A stretch of 64,000 nt of DNA, taken from NCBI GenBank assembly GCA_910577095.1, contig CAJTLY010000002.1:1-64000 (forward strand). The letters run 5' to 3'. Every line of letters begins with the position of its first letter. The first letter of the stretch is position 1. Both the position numbers and the translations under genes were made by a program. Positions 56,248-64,000 of the stretch are shown one piece after another. The DNA comes from an uncultured Alphaproteobacteria bacterium. Lineage in GTDB: Bacteria; Pseudomonadota; Alphaproteobacteria; RF32; CAG-239. The notes below the pieces were generated by a model. That model was given only the letters and a program-made list of their open reading frames with translations. It searched no databases and had not been told where the DNA came from.

Positions 56248-56856
56248 TCAGTAATTGTTGTAGTCATGCCCCGAATAATCGTTATATTCGTTTTGCTGTT
56301 GTTCAAAGCGGCGCTGCTGCTGTTCATAATAGCGCTGTTGGCGCGAGCGCGCTTCCTGCTCGGCCGCCGCTTCGTAAATGGCAGAAATAATGGTATCGCG
56401 GAACTCGCGCGGGTGGGCGATATCCTGAATCACCATGCTGCTTTCGTCGTTACCCACCTGAACAATCGCATCACCGGCACCGAACAGGCGTTGGACCAGG
56501 CTTTGTACGATCTGCACGTCGTTAATTTTGGCTAACGGAATATCCTTTTCCTTGATATTGACAATGCCCCGACGGACATAAACCCGCTGGTTGGTCACCG
56601 CATATATCTTGAGTTTGTTGTCGACCCGTTTATAAATGTAAGGAACAAACAAAAGGCCGCCGATTATCATCATAATCGCGGCAACAGAATAAATATGGCC
56701 GATAAAACGGAATCTTTCGCCTTGCCCGACACCGCTCCACACCGCCAAAAACATCAAAATGCCGATTGACATCAACAATGTCGGCAGCACAAATACCTTA
56801 TAACTGAAATGAACTTCAATTTTAACGTATTCGTTGGGGCGTAGTTCTAATGTCAT
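56248..56856 (-). CDS. Bacterial PH-domain membrane protein, 202 aa
   Basis: Two helices (about 22-45 and 52-75) then a bPH2 domain (about 80-165) with Y-A-V-T-N-Q-R-V-Y-V-R-R-G-I-V-N and I-P-L-A-K-I-N-D-V-Q-I. C-terminal Q/R/E/Y-rich tail. Role unknown in most species. Confidence 0.88.
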   Translation of the reverse strand: MTLELRPNEYVKIEVHFSYKVFVLPTLLMSIGILMFLAVWSGVGQGERFRFIGHIYSVAAIMMIIGGLLFVPYIYKRVDNKLKIYAVTNQRVYVRRGIVNIKEKDIPLAKINDVQIVQSLVQRLFGAGDAIVQVGNDESSMVIQDIAHPREFRDTIISAIYEAAAEQEARSRQQRYYEQQQRRFEQQQNEYNDYSGHDYNNY

Positions 56857-57014
56857 GTCGCGACTCCTTAATCTTTATCTGAGGCGATTATAATTTAAAT
56901 TTTCATTAAAGACAACAAAGATATTTGTGTTGCAAATCGTTTGCAGACAAGCTAGCCTGAACAGGATCAACAAAAGTTTTGTTCCGACGACCGGCCAAAA
57001 ATAAAAAAATAAAT

Positions 57015-57040
57015 GAACCTTGTTGCACAAACTCTCGTTT
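57015..57040 (+). promoter_or_regulatory. ECF-type promoter of the sigma-factor unit
   Basis: GAACC (57015-57019), 16-base spacer, CGTTT (57036-57040). It matches the common ECF pattern GAAC-N16/17-CGTT and lies 23 bp before the start of the first gene, suggesting autoregulation. Confidence 0.65.
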
Positions 57041-57062
57041 TAGCTGATGTATGGAGGTTAAA

Positions 57063-57335
57063 ATGGACGATATTTCAAAACTGCTGCAGGAAGCGAAACC
57101 GCTTTATTTCGCCCGCAAAAAACGTCGCCGACGCATCACGGCCGTTTTCAGCATGCTGCTGGTTGCCGCCGGGCTCAGCCTCTCCGGACTGCGGCCCCCG
57201 GAAAGTGAAAACATATACTGGGCCGAAGCAATGTTAACGGCGGCCGACAGCCAAATAACGGTGGCACAACGGGAATCCCTGATTGAAGACATGGGCTTGC
57301 CGGTGGATGAATTCGGGCTTTTGATGGCAGGATAG
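57063..57335 (+). CDS. Small single-pass membrane protein, candidate anti-sigma factor, 90 aa
   Basis: Cytoplasmic N-terminus (1-26) with R-K-K-R-R-R-R, one membrane helix (about 27-45), periplasmic tail (46-90). No known domain, but gene order (before an ECF sigma factor, no spacer) and topology suit an anti-sigma factor. GGAGG five bases before ATG 57063. Confidence 0.6.
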   Translation: MDDISKLLQEAKPLYFARKKRRRRITAVFSMLLVAAGLSLSGLRPPESENIYWAEAMLTAADSQITVAQRESLIEDMGLPVDEFGLLMAG

Positions 57336-57830
57336 ATGAAAGACATAATCAATAAAAACAAAGGGCTGATCAGAGCCGTCATCCGCAAGTTTACCGGTTC
57401 TTACAACGAGGACATTGAACAGGAAGTGTATATAAAAACCTGGCGCAACCTTGATAATTATCACGAAGAAGGTAAATTTAAACAATGGATCGGAACCCTG
57501 ACCGCCAATGTCTGCCGCGACTATTTCAAATCAAGGCAGTACGGCCAAAACAATGCAGAAGTCCGCGATCCGGAAATTCTCGAAACAATGCCGACCGGGA
57601 GTTCTCAAGAAGAGGCCGTGGACGCCAAGATACGGCAAAAACTGATTCTGAAAGCGGTGGACGAACTGCCGCCTAAAATGCGCAAAGTAATTATTTTGTA
57701 CGAGTTTGAAGAATTGAGCCTGGAACAAATTGCGCAAAAAACCGGCGTTCCGGCAGGTACCGTTAAATCGCGCCTGTTTAACGCCAGACAAATTTTAAAA
57801 CAAAAACTCAGTTATTTAAAAGGAGAGTAA
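57336..57830 (+). CDS. ECF RNA polymerase sigma factor, 164 aa
   Basis: Sigma region 2 (about 5-75) with D-I-E-Q-E-V-Y-I-K-T-W and F-K-Q-W-I-G-T-L-T-A-N, and region 4 (about 105-160) with L-P-P-K-M-R-K-V-I-I-L and E-E-L-S-L-E-Q-I-A-Q-K-T-G-V-P-A-G-T-V-K-S-R. Start follows the preceding stop directly. Drives a small regulon, probably envelope stress. Confidence 0.92.
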   Translation: MKDIINKNKGLIRAVIRKFTGSYNEDIEQEVYIKTWRNLDNYHEEGKFKQWIGTLTANVCRDYFKSRQYGQNNAEVRDPEILETMPTGSSQEEAVDAKIRQKLILKAVDELPPKMRKVIILYEFEELSLEQIAQKTGVPAGTVKSRLFNARQILKQKLSYLKGE

Positions 57831-57833
57831 AAC

Positions 57834-58394
57834 ATGAAAAACAAATTTTTAACCATTGCCTGCGCCGCCATGCTGATCACCGGCGTTGCAGCCAACGCCG
57901 CCGATAACGAACCGATGCCGATCCGCGACCGCCCGACTCCGGAAATGATGGAAGCAAAACTGGCAGACCGTTTGCAATTGAACAGCGACCAAAGAAAAGT
58001 CATACGGGAACGCCGTGAACAGGACCAGGCGGAAATGCGCCAGCTGATGGAAAAAATGAAAGAAATCCGCAACGAAATGAATCGCATCCGTCAGGCAAAC
58101 ATGGAAGCTTTTGAAGCTCAGCTTACTCCGGAACAGAAAGCCGAATTTGACAAGATTAAGGCCGAGCGCAAAGCTCATCATACGGAAAGAATGGGAAAAA
58201 GAAAAATGCGTCATATGAGAGAAATGCCGCATATGAAAGACATGCCGCATGACATGCCGCCGATGGCCGGGGAAATGAGAATGCCGGAACCTCCGGAAGA
58301 ACCCAACCCGGTATTGACCGGCGATACGCCCTCCCCGGTTGACGCGACCGTAATGCCGGACGTTTCTGCAGTGACAGAACCCGAAAGCAAATAA
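57834..58394 (+). CDS. Periplasmic Spy/CpxP-like His/Met-rich protein, 186 aa
   Basis: Signal peptide (1-21, ending A-N-A). Helical core (about 35-110) with L-N-S-D-Q-R-K and L-T-P-E-Q-K-A-E-F, the twin L-T-x-x-Q motifs of the Spy family. The C-terminal half is rich in Met and His (M-R-H-M, M-P-H-M repeated), able to bind metal. 3 bp after the sigma gene, so probably its target and partner in stress sensing. Confidence 0.85.
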   Translation: MKNKFLTIACAAMLITGVAANAADNEPMPIRDRPTPEMMEAKLADRLQLNSDQRKVIRERREQDQAEMRQLMEKMKEIRNEMNRIRQANMEAFEAQLTPEQKAEFDKIKAERKAHHTERMGKRKMRHMREMPHMKDMPHDMPPMAGEMRMPEPPEEPNPVLTGDTPSPVDATVMPDVSAVTEPESK

Positions 58395-58410
58395 CTCTGT
58401 GTCCACAAAA

Positions 58411-58439
58411 AATCCCGGTTTTTACCGGGATTTTTTTTA
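58411..58439 (+). terminator. Terminator of the ECF unit
   Basis: AATCCCGGT-TTTT-ACCGGGATT, then eight T. Confidence 0.9.
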
Positions 58440-58460
58440 TCCGTTATCGTTGCCGCGGCA

Positions 58461-59690
58461 TTACTTGCGCCGGCGTTTCGGCGCTGCCGTCAGTTTGGAA
58501 AACAGATAAACAATCCCCGATACCAGGGTTTTGCGTTCCCTAACCTTCAACGAACTCCACCAATTGAGCAAACGCCGGAAAATACCGGGCTCTTTTTGCG
58601 GCGCCGGATGCTTCTTTTCTTTTTCGAAAACCGGGGATTCTTCCAACGACAATTTCTCGACCTTGCCGCGGAAAGGTTCCAAAATTTCACGAATATCGTT
58701 ATCGGCAACATAGGCACCGTGTATTCGTTTTAATCCGCCTGCCGCATCCAAAAACAAGGCGTCGCCGCGGCCGAGCAGCTTTTCGGCGCCGGTCGTGTCC
58801 AAAACAGTACGGGAATCGGCAGAGGCTGCCGTTTTATAAGCCAGACGGGAAGGAAAATTCGCTTTCAACACACCGGTTACCACATCAACCGACGGCCGCT
58901 GGGTGGCCAGAATCAGATGAATCCCGCACGCCCGGGCTTTTTGCGCCAACAAACGGATATATTTTTCAACTTCGGGACTGACGGTGACCAAATCGGCAAA
59001 TTCATCGATAACGCAAACAATATAGGGCATCAGGCCGACCCGTAAATGATATTCGTCAATATTGCGGCAATGGCTTTCCTCCAACTGCCGGTAGCGCCGC
59101 TCCATTTCGTCGACCAGATAAGCCAAAACCGCCACGGCATCCTTATTTTCGGTAACCACCGGCGTTAACATGTATTGCTGATCGTTATAAATCGAAAATT
59201 CAATGCGCTTGGGGTCAATCAGAACCAGTTTGAGTTCGGAAGTTTCTTTGGCCAAAATCAGCGACAAGATAAAGGTATTGAGCCCGACCGACTTCCCGGA
59301 CCCGGTCGTACCCGCGACCAACAAATGCGGCATTTTCGACAAGTCGGCAATCACCGGTTTGCCGGCAACGTCGGTACCTAGGCAAAGCGGCAGTTTTCCT
59401 TTAAAATTTTTAAAAGCCTCACTGTCAACCAAGGTTTTAAAATCAACCGTCCGCGGCTGCCGGTCCGGTATTTCGAACCAAACATTTCCCGAATCCGGCA
59501 CTTTTTCAACGTCAACCGAAGAAACGCCCAGCTCACGGGCAATGTCTTCCCGCGCGCTCATAATGTTTTTTATTTTCGTACCCGGCGCCGGCGCAAACTC
59601 AATCAAACGCAGCAACGGCCCGTTTTTTTCGCCGACGATGTTACCGCCGATTCCGTAATGGGTTAAAATTTCTTCCAAAGCGGCACTCAT
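58461..59690 (-). CDS. FtsK/SpoIIIE-type ATPase lacking membrane and gamma domains, 409 aa
   Basis: Alpha/beta motor (about 20-340) with Walker A G-T-T-G-S-G-K-S, Walker B V-C-V-I-D-E-F-A-D-L and A-T-Q-R-P-S. Compared with FtsK (about 800 aa or more) it lacks the N-terminal helices and the C-terminal winged helix that reads KOPS. The tail is basic. Start 59690 by AAGGA spacing. It is the last gene of the Mla operon. Confidence 0.85.
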   Translation of the reverse strand: MSAALEEILTHYGIGGNIVGEKNGPLLRLIEFAPAPGTKIKNIMSAREDIARELGVSSVDVEKVPDSGNVWFEIPDRQPRTVDFKTLVDSEAFKNFKGKLPLCLGTDVAGKPVIADLSKMPHLLVAGTTGSGKSVGLNTFILSLILAKETSELKLVLIDPKRIEFSIYNDQQYMLTPVVTENKDAVAVLAYLVDEMERRYRQLEESHCRNIDEYHLRVGLMPYIVCVIDEFADLVTVSPEVEKYIRLLAQKARACGIHLILATQRPSVDVVTGVLKANFPSRLAYKTAASADSRTVLDTTGAEKLLGRGDALFLDAAGGLKRIHGAYVADNDIREILEPFRGKVEKLSLEESPVFEKEKKHPAPQKEPGIFRRLLNWWSSLKVRERKTLVSGIVYLFSKLTAAPKRRRK

Positions 59691-59701
59691 TTTTTCCATC
59701 C

Positions 59702-60268
59702 TTACAATTTTGACAGTTTCACGGCAATTTCACGTGACAATTCGCCGATCAGGGCGCTTTCTTTCTCCGCCAGATCTTCATAGCTTTCGGTCAACGGGGC
59801 GGTGAGACGGCTGCGTTCGCGGGCAGCGACACGGCCGTTTTTATATACGGTCCACCAAGCGTCAATTTCTATTTTCTGTCCTAAAACGGCATCCATTTTA
59901 TTGACTTCGACCGTCACCGTATAAGTGAAGTTTTCGCTGACCAGGGTTTTGAACTTAACCACCGACTTGGGCAGATAAACGGAAATGTCATCGGCCAACA
60001 CTCGTGAAAACGAACTCGACAACGGTTCTCCCCAACGATAAAACTCCGACATTTTCAATTCCGAAGAGCCGGCTTCCATCGTCACGATCTGCGGCCGATC
60101 AAGATATCTCGGAATAAACACTTCCTCCACCCCGATGTCCATCCGTCGCTGCGAAACCGGGCGCACATCGCCTTCCAGGGCTTTGAGCTGATAAAAACGC
60201 GACGGGCTGCTGGTTCCGACACAGGCGGCAACCAACAACAACAGGACTGACAAAAACAAATTTTTCAT
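59702..60268 (-). CDS. ABC-type transport auxiliary lipoprotein (PqiC/LptE-like), 188 aa
   Basis: Lipobox V-A-A-C at 16. Family motif F-Y-x-L at the mature start and I-P-R-Y-L-D-R-P-Q-I-V. Partner of the MCE protein in lipid transport, outer membrane or periplasmic. 2 bp from mlaD's stop. Confidence 0.88.
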   Translation of the reverse strand: MKNLFLSVLLLLVAACVGTSSPSRFYQLKALEGDVRPVSQRRMDIGVEEVFIPRYLDRPQIVTMEAGSSELKMSEFYRWGEPLSSSFSRVLADDISVYLPKSVVKFKTLVSENFTYTVTVEVNKMDAVLGQKIEIDAWWTVYKNGRVAARERSRLTAPLTESYEDLAEKESALIGELSREIAVKLSKL

Positions 60269-60270
60269 GA

Positions 60271-61038
60271 CTAATACCTTCCTTTTCCTCTTAATAACGA
60301 TTCCGGATGTCTTTCTATATAATCAGCAAAATTGTTTAATGACTTGGCGGCACCGGAAATATTTAACATTGCCCGGTTAAAATTGCGCAAAGTTTCCGGC
60401 ACGTTCTGGGTTTGCTGCGGAATTTTGGAAAACTGCTGCAAAACGCCGGCAAGCTGCGGAACAATCTCATTATTCAGCGAATCGAGAAATTTATTCATTT
60501 TGGTAACCGTTTGCTTGAGCGGTATTTCCTGAAATCCCTGTGACAATTCTGCCAACGGCGACAACACGGTCGGAATTTCGGGGACGCGTTCTCCCCTGCT
60601 GCGGTAAACAGCCGGGGTTCCCGCCGGCATCATTTCAAGTTCGATCATCAGCTGTCCGGTCAGGTAGTTGAGGTTATTGAGCCGCGCGCGCAATCCTTTC
60701 TCCACCAGTTCGTTCAATATTTGGCGACGGGTCTCGTTAGGCAATGTCGGGTTAAAGTTTTGACTGTTAAACGCCACATATACCGGAATACTGAATTCGG
60801 TATCTTCCATATCGGTAATCAGATCGATTTTATAAACCTTTCCGATATTCACGCCCTTGAAGACCACCGGCGATCCGACATCCAGACCTTTTATCGACTC
60901 TGAAAAGTACATCACCACCATGCTGCGGGTGTCACCGCGGACTTTGTCTGCCACAAACATGCCGATCGTGGCGACAAACAAAATAATTCCGCAGATGAGA
61001 AACAAACCGATTAATTTGCTTTTTGGTTTTTTACGCAT
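60271..61038 (-). CDS. MlaD-type MCE-domain protein, 255 aa
   Basis: One N-terminal membrane helix (about 10-30), MCE domain (about 38-115) with V-V-F-K-G-V-N-I-G-K-V, and a helical C-terminal region (about 150-255). Lipid-binding hexamer of the Mla machine. Start ATG 61038 overlaps the MlaF stop by 8 bp; a GTG at 61050 is possible. Confidence 0.92.
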   Translation of the reverse strand: MRKKPKSKLIGLFLICGIILFVATIGMFVADKVRGDTRSMVVMYFSESIKGLDVGSPVVFKGVNIGKVYKIDLITDMEDTEFSIPVYVAFNSQNFNPTLPNETRRQILNELVEKGLRARLNNLNYLTGQLMIELEMMPAGTPAVYRSRGERVPEIPTVLSPLAELSQGFQEIPLKQTVTKMNKFLDSLNNEIVPQLAGVLQQFSKIPQQTQNVPETLRNFNRAMLNISGAAKSLNNFADYIERHPESLLRGKGRY

Positions 61039-61792
61039 TTTCTTTGGCACCTCTGGTTAAAAAATTATAAACTTTTTGGTTAGGCGGGTCTTTCAACAGT
61101 TGGTTGGGGTTGCCGTAACCCTGAATTGATTTGGTTTCGCCGTCAAGAAAAATCGAATTGCTGCCGACGGCAAAAATCGACGCCAATTCGTGAGTCACGA
61201 TCACAATCGTGGTTCCGAGGCTGTGATTGATGTCCAAAATCAGATCATCCAACAATTTGGAACTGATCGGATCCAAACCGGCCGACGGTTCGTCAAAATA
61301 GACGATTTCCGGATCCAGCGCCAACGCCCGCGCCAAACCGGCGCGTTTTTTCATTCCGCCGCTGATTTCCGAAGGATAAAAATCCTCAAAACCGGCCAAA
61401 CCGACCAACGCCAGTTTCAGTGACACCAACTCGCTTACCTCGCGCTCGGAATAGTCCGTATATTGTTGCAACGGCAAGGCAATGTTTTCGGCCAGCGTCA
61501 TTGAACTGAACAAAGCGCCGCTTTGATACAAAATGCCGCAACGCTGCATAATTTCGTCGCGCACCGGCGGCGCGGCTTTGGTAAAATCGACACCGTCAAT
61601 AAAAAAATTTCCCCGCTGCGGCGGCACCAACCCGGTCAATACGCGCAGTAACGAACTTTTGCCGCACCCCGAGCCGCCCATGATAATGAAGACGTCCCCT
61701 TTATTGACATTAAAACTGATATCTTTCAGCAGCACAAAATCACCGTATCCGACGGTAAGGTTTTTAACCGCAATTTGCACTTCCGCCGTCAT
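61031..61792 (-). CDS. MlaF-type ABC ATPase, 253 aa
   Basis: Walker A G-G-S-G-C-G-K-S-S, signature E-I-S-G-G-M-K-K-R, Walker B I-V-Y-F-D-E-P and switch H in V-T-H-E. Start ATG 61792 overlaps the MlaE stop (ATGA). Powers phospholipid transport between the two membranes. Confidence 0.95.
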   Translation of the reverse strand: MTAEVQIAVKNLTVGYGDFVLLKDISFNVNKGDVFIIMGGSGCGKSSLLRVLTGLVPPQRGNFFIDGVDFTKAAPPVRDEIMQRCGILYQSGALFSSMTLAENIALPLQQYTDYSEREVSELVSLKLALVGLAGFEDFYPSEISGGMKKRAGLARALALDPEIVYFDEPSAGLDPISSKLLDDLILDINHSLGTTIVIVTHELASIFAVGSNSIFLDGETKSIQGYGNPNQLLKDPPNQKVYNFLTRGAKENA

Positions 61793-62907
61793 ATTCCCAA
61801 CACCTCGCAAACAACGGTAATAATTCCGGTCATCACAATCATCCAGACAATCGCCGAAACCACCGCTTTGGTGGTGGCCACACCGACGCTGTCGGCATTG
61901 CGCCCGCAATAAACGCCGTAATAACAACCGCACACCGCTATGACGACGCCAAAAACCAGACCGTGAAAAATACCGACCAGAAAATTATTGAGACTGATGG
62001 CGTTGACCGACAGTTCCCAATATTTCTGAAACGGAATTCCGAGCATCGTCACCCCGACAAAGCCGCCGCCGAACATCCCCATAAAATCGGCCCACATCAC
62101 CAAAATCGGCATCGTCAGCACCAGCGCCATCAGCCGCGGCAACACCAGAAAATCGACCGGTGCAATTCCCATTGTTTTGAGAGCGTCAATTTCCTCGTTG
62201 ACCTGCATGGTACCGATGGTGGCGGCATAGGAAGCGCCGGTACGCCCGGCCATGATAATGCCGGTCATGATGGCGCCCATAATCCGGGTCATGCCGATGG
62301 TTACCAAACTGGCAACATAAATTTCGGCACCGAAAGTCTTGAGCTGGACCGCACCGACAAACGCCAGAATCAGCCCGACCATAAAACTGATCAGCGACAC
62401 GATCGGCAACGCCTTGTAGCCGCAATCCTCGAGAGCAAACAGGAAGTCGACCCGACGCATCACCGACATGCCGTTAACAAAATTCCAAAAAGAAACCACC
62501 GTTTTCCACAAAAATCCGCCGCCTTTGCGGATGCCTTCCGCGGTCGCAAGCCCCCAATTGCCGACTCTTTCCAACAATCCGACGGTTTCATCGCTTTCGG
62601 CAACCGGTTTGCGGTCAACCGAAAAAGCCAATTCCAGCAATTGTTTCAAACCGGGCGGTAATTGTTGCAGTCGCAACGGTATTTGCCGTCTGCGACTGAT
62701 TTTTTGCAACTGAAACAAAATGACCAGCAGCGTCGAATCCCATTCGCCGAGACCGGCCGCCTGCACTTCGACGCTCTCTGTATTTTTACGGCTTGCCGCC
62801 TCATACAGGCCGCTGATCGCCGCATTGTCGTCATATTTCAGATAATCGCCGTTCAGTTCCAGTTTGAGAACGGTTCCGTCGACGGTATATTTCAATTTTG
62901 TTTCCAT
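61789..62907 (-). CDS. MlaE permease with N-terminal STAS domain, 372 aa
   Basis: STAS-like domain (about 1-95), then the MlaE membrane domain (about 120-372) with G-R-T-G-A-S-Y-A-A-T-I-G-T-M-Q-V-N-E-E-I-D-A-L. The fused STAS domain replaces the separate MlaB seen in enterics. First gene of the operon mlaE-mlaF-mlaD-lipoprotein-ftsK-like. Confidence 0.95.
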   Translation of the reverse strand: METKLKYTVDGTVLKLELNGDYLKYDDNAAISGLYEAASRKNTESVEVQAAGLGEWDSTLLVILFQLQKISRRRQIPLRLQQLPPGLKQLLELAFSVDRKPVAESDETVGLLERVGNWGLATAEGIRKGGGFLWKTVVSFWNFVNGMSVMRRVDFLFALEDCGYKALPIVSLISFMVGLILAFVGAVQLKTFGAEIYVASLVTIGMTRIMGAIMTGIIMAGRTGASYAATIGTMQVNEEIDALKTMGIAPVDFLVLPRLMALVLTMPILVMWADFMGMFGGGFVGVTMLGIPFQKYWELSVNAISLNNFLVGIFHGLVFGVVIAVCGCYYGVYCGRNADSVGVATTKAVVSAIVWMIVMTGIITVVCEVLGI

Positions 62908-62953
62908 TTTTTTATCCTACCGACAATTTATTCACAATCCGTATTTCCGTCAA

Positions 62954-64000
62954 CTAAAATATCAAACGCCGCTTTTGCAGGTATCGGAGCGAAATAACCA
63001 GCAACATCAGATTGTAAAAATATTCGGTACTCCAGCACCAAGCCAACGACGAACGGAGCCAGACCACCACATACCAGACGTTGACGACATAAATGACGGT
63101 CGCGGCCAGTTCAATATACATCGCCTGACGGGTCCGCCCGGATCCGATCACCACATTAAAAACAATGATTGCCGGAACAATGGTGACATAGCTGCCGAGC
63201 ATCACGTAATAAGCTTCGACGCTGTCGGCAATCAAATGCGGATCGTCGGTATAAATCCGCATCACCGCTTCGGGGAAAAAGGCCAGCGCCGTGCATAACA
63301 GCGCTTCTATCGCAAAACCGAGGCGGACGATTCGATACAGGGTCGGCGCAATCTGTTTTTGCCGGCTTTGGCCGATCAGGTTGGCCGTCAGTGAAGAAGC
63401 GGTGGCGCCGAGGGCCCCCACAACCATGTACAACATGGTCGAAATCGAGCGCAGCACGTTGGAGGACGCCAGTTCAAATTCTCCCAAATGCTCAATGGCC
63501 ACAAAAAAGAAAAACCAGGTGGCAAAGGAAATAAACAACTGAATGGTCGTCCAAATCGAAACCGAAAAAATCTGCCGAATCAGCCGCGGATTATAGCCGC
63601 TGAAACAATCCAGCCCGTAACGTCGAACATCAATGCGAAAACGGGTATAAAACACAAAAAACAAAGCCGAAACCGCTTCCGCAATCACGGATGCCAGCGC
63701 TGCGCCGCCGATACCCATTTGCGGAAAACCGAATTTGCCGAAAATCAGCAAATAGTTGCCGACTACATTAATCGCCAGCATCACCACCGCACTCCAGGTC
63801 AGCACCCGGGTATTGACCGTTCCCACATAAAAGGCACGAAACACAATAACCGCAAAAGAAAACACAAATCCCCAGACCCGAAAACCCAGATACTGCTGTG
63901 CGGCCGCCAACACCCGCGGGGAACTGATCAACAGCGGCAGCACCGACGGCGTCAAAAGATAAGAAACCGCAACCGCTGCGACCGCAAAACCAGACATCAG
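62954..64000 (-). CDS. MATE family efflux transporter, C-terminal part (cut by window)
   Basis: At least ten helices, with P-Q-M-G-I-G-G-A-A-L-A-S-V-I-A-E and the second-half pattern A-L-G-A-T-A-S-S-L. Open to the window edge, so the N-terminus is missing. Exports drugs or cations by H+ or Na+ antiport. Confidence 0.9.
   Translation of the reverse strand: MMSGFAVAAVAVSYLLTPSVLPLLISSPRVLAAAQQYLGFRVWGFVFSFAVIVFRAFYVGTVNTRVLTWSAVVMLAINVVGNYLLIFGKFGFPQMGIGGAALASVIAEAVSALFFVFYTRFRIDVRRYGLDCFSGYNPRLIRQIFSVSIWTTIQLFISFATWFFFFVAIEHLGEFELASSNVLRSISTMLYMVVGALGATASSLTANLIGQSRQKQIAPTLYRIVRLGFAIEALLCTALAFFPEAVMRIYTDDPHLIADSVEAYYVMLGSYVTIVPAIIVFNVVIGSGRTRQAMYIELAATVIYVVNVWYVVVWLRSSLAWCWSTEYFYNLMLLVISLRYLQKRRLIF

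Overview
The window reads as chromosome of an alphaproteobacterium, probably host- or gut-associated. The main support is a near-canonical CtrA response regulator (9251-9937). Other chromosomal genes fit a Gram-negative with an outer membrane: a STAS-MlaE/MlaF/MlaD/lipoprotein operon, autotransporters, FeSOD, RnhA, YqgE/AlgH and a ScsB-like DsbD. The lineage is inferred from gene content; no rRNA is present. A single-chain GlyRS is unexpected for the class.

Layout. 1-297: 3' end of an autotransporter whose beta-barrel is almost identical in protein to the one at 24960-27713, in opposite orientation. About 400-6780: a visibly AT-rich integrated element. It holds a hypothetical protein, a small zinc-ribbon protein, a promoter plus structured leader ending in a terminator in front of a coupled operon (DUF3768 protein, papain-like protein, 56-aa ORF, short FimB-sized tyrosine recombinase), an HUH Rep-like protein with a perfect hairpin upstream, an acidic protein with a small upstream ORF, and a large serine recombinase whose reading frame runs antisense through tRNA-Glu. 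7026-24160: mostly core genes (SOD, CtrA, a Pmp-repeat autotransporter, YqgE, DsbD/ScsB, RnhA, AlbA-domain protein, M16 peptidase, GT8, GlyRS, HAD), then a candidate small RNA with its own promoter and terminator. 24490-31240: tRNA-Gln followed by accessory DNA (autotransporter, lipoprotein hydrolase, Ada-like mini-protein, very AT-rich OLD-family ATPase/nuclease).

31496-48988: GNAT, ABC exporter, bactofilin-like protein, YeaD-type epimerase, MBL hydrolase, a LysR regulator with an operator-like palindrome over its promoter, and the arginine-dependent acid resistance pair AdiA/AdiC. Then a 22-residue tandem-repeat stress-like protein, an MscS channel, an L,D-transpeptidase and a CorC/CNNM protein. 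49199-54923: CHAP/NlpC-like protein, HdeD, HAD-IIA, and a tight cassette of HNH nuclease, SUKH-type immunity protein, 61-aa protein and zeta-like kinase. 55055-64000: Fe-alcohol dehydrogenase, PH-domain protein, an ECF sigma unit (small membrane protein, sigma factor, Spy-like protein) with an ECF-type promoter, a truncated FtsK-like ATPase at the end of the Mla operon, and a MATE transporter cut by the window edge.

Together AdiA/AdiC, HdeD, the MscS channel, the ECF/Spy unit and the Mla system suggest a cell equipped for acid and envelope stress. The least explained parts are the 0.4-6.8 kb element with its leader RNA, the small RNA near 24.1 kb, and the HNH/SUKH/zeta cassette.
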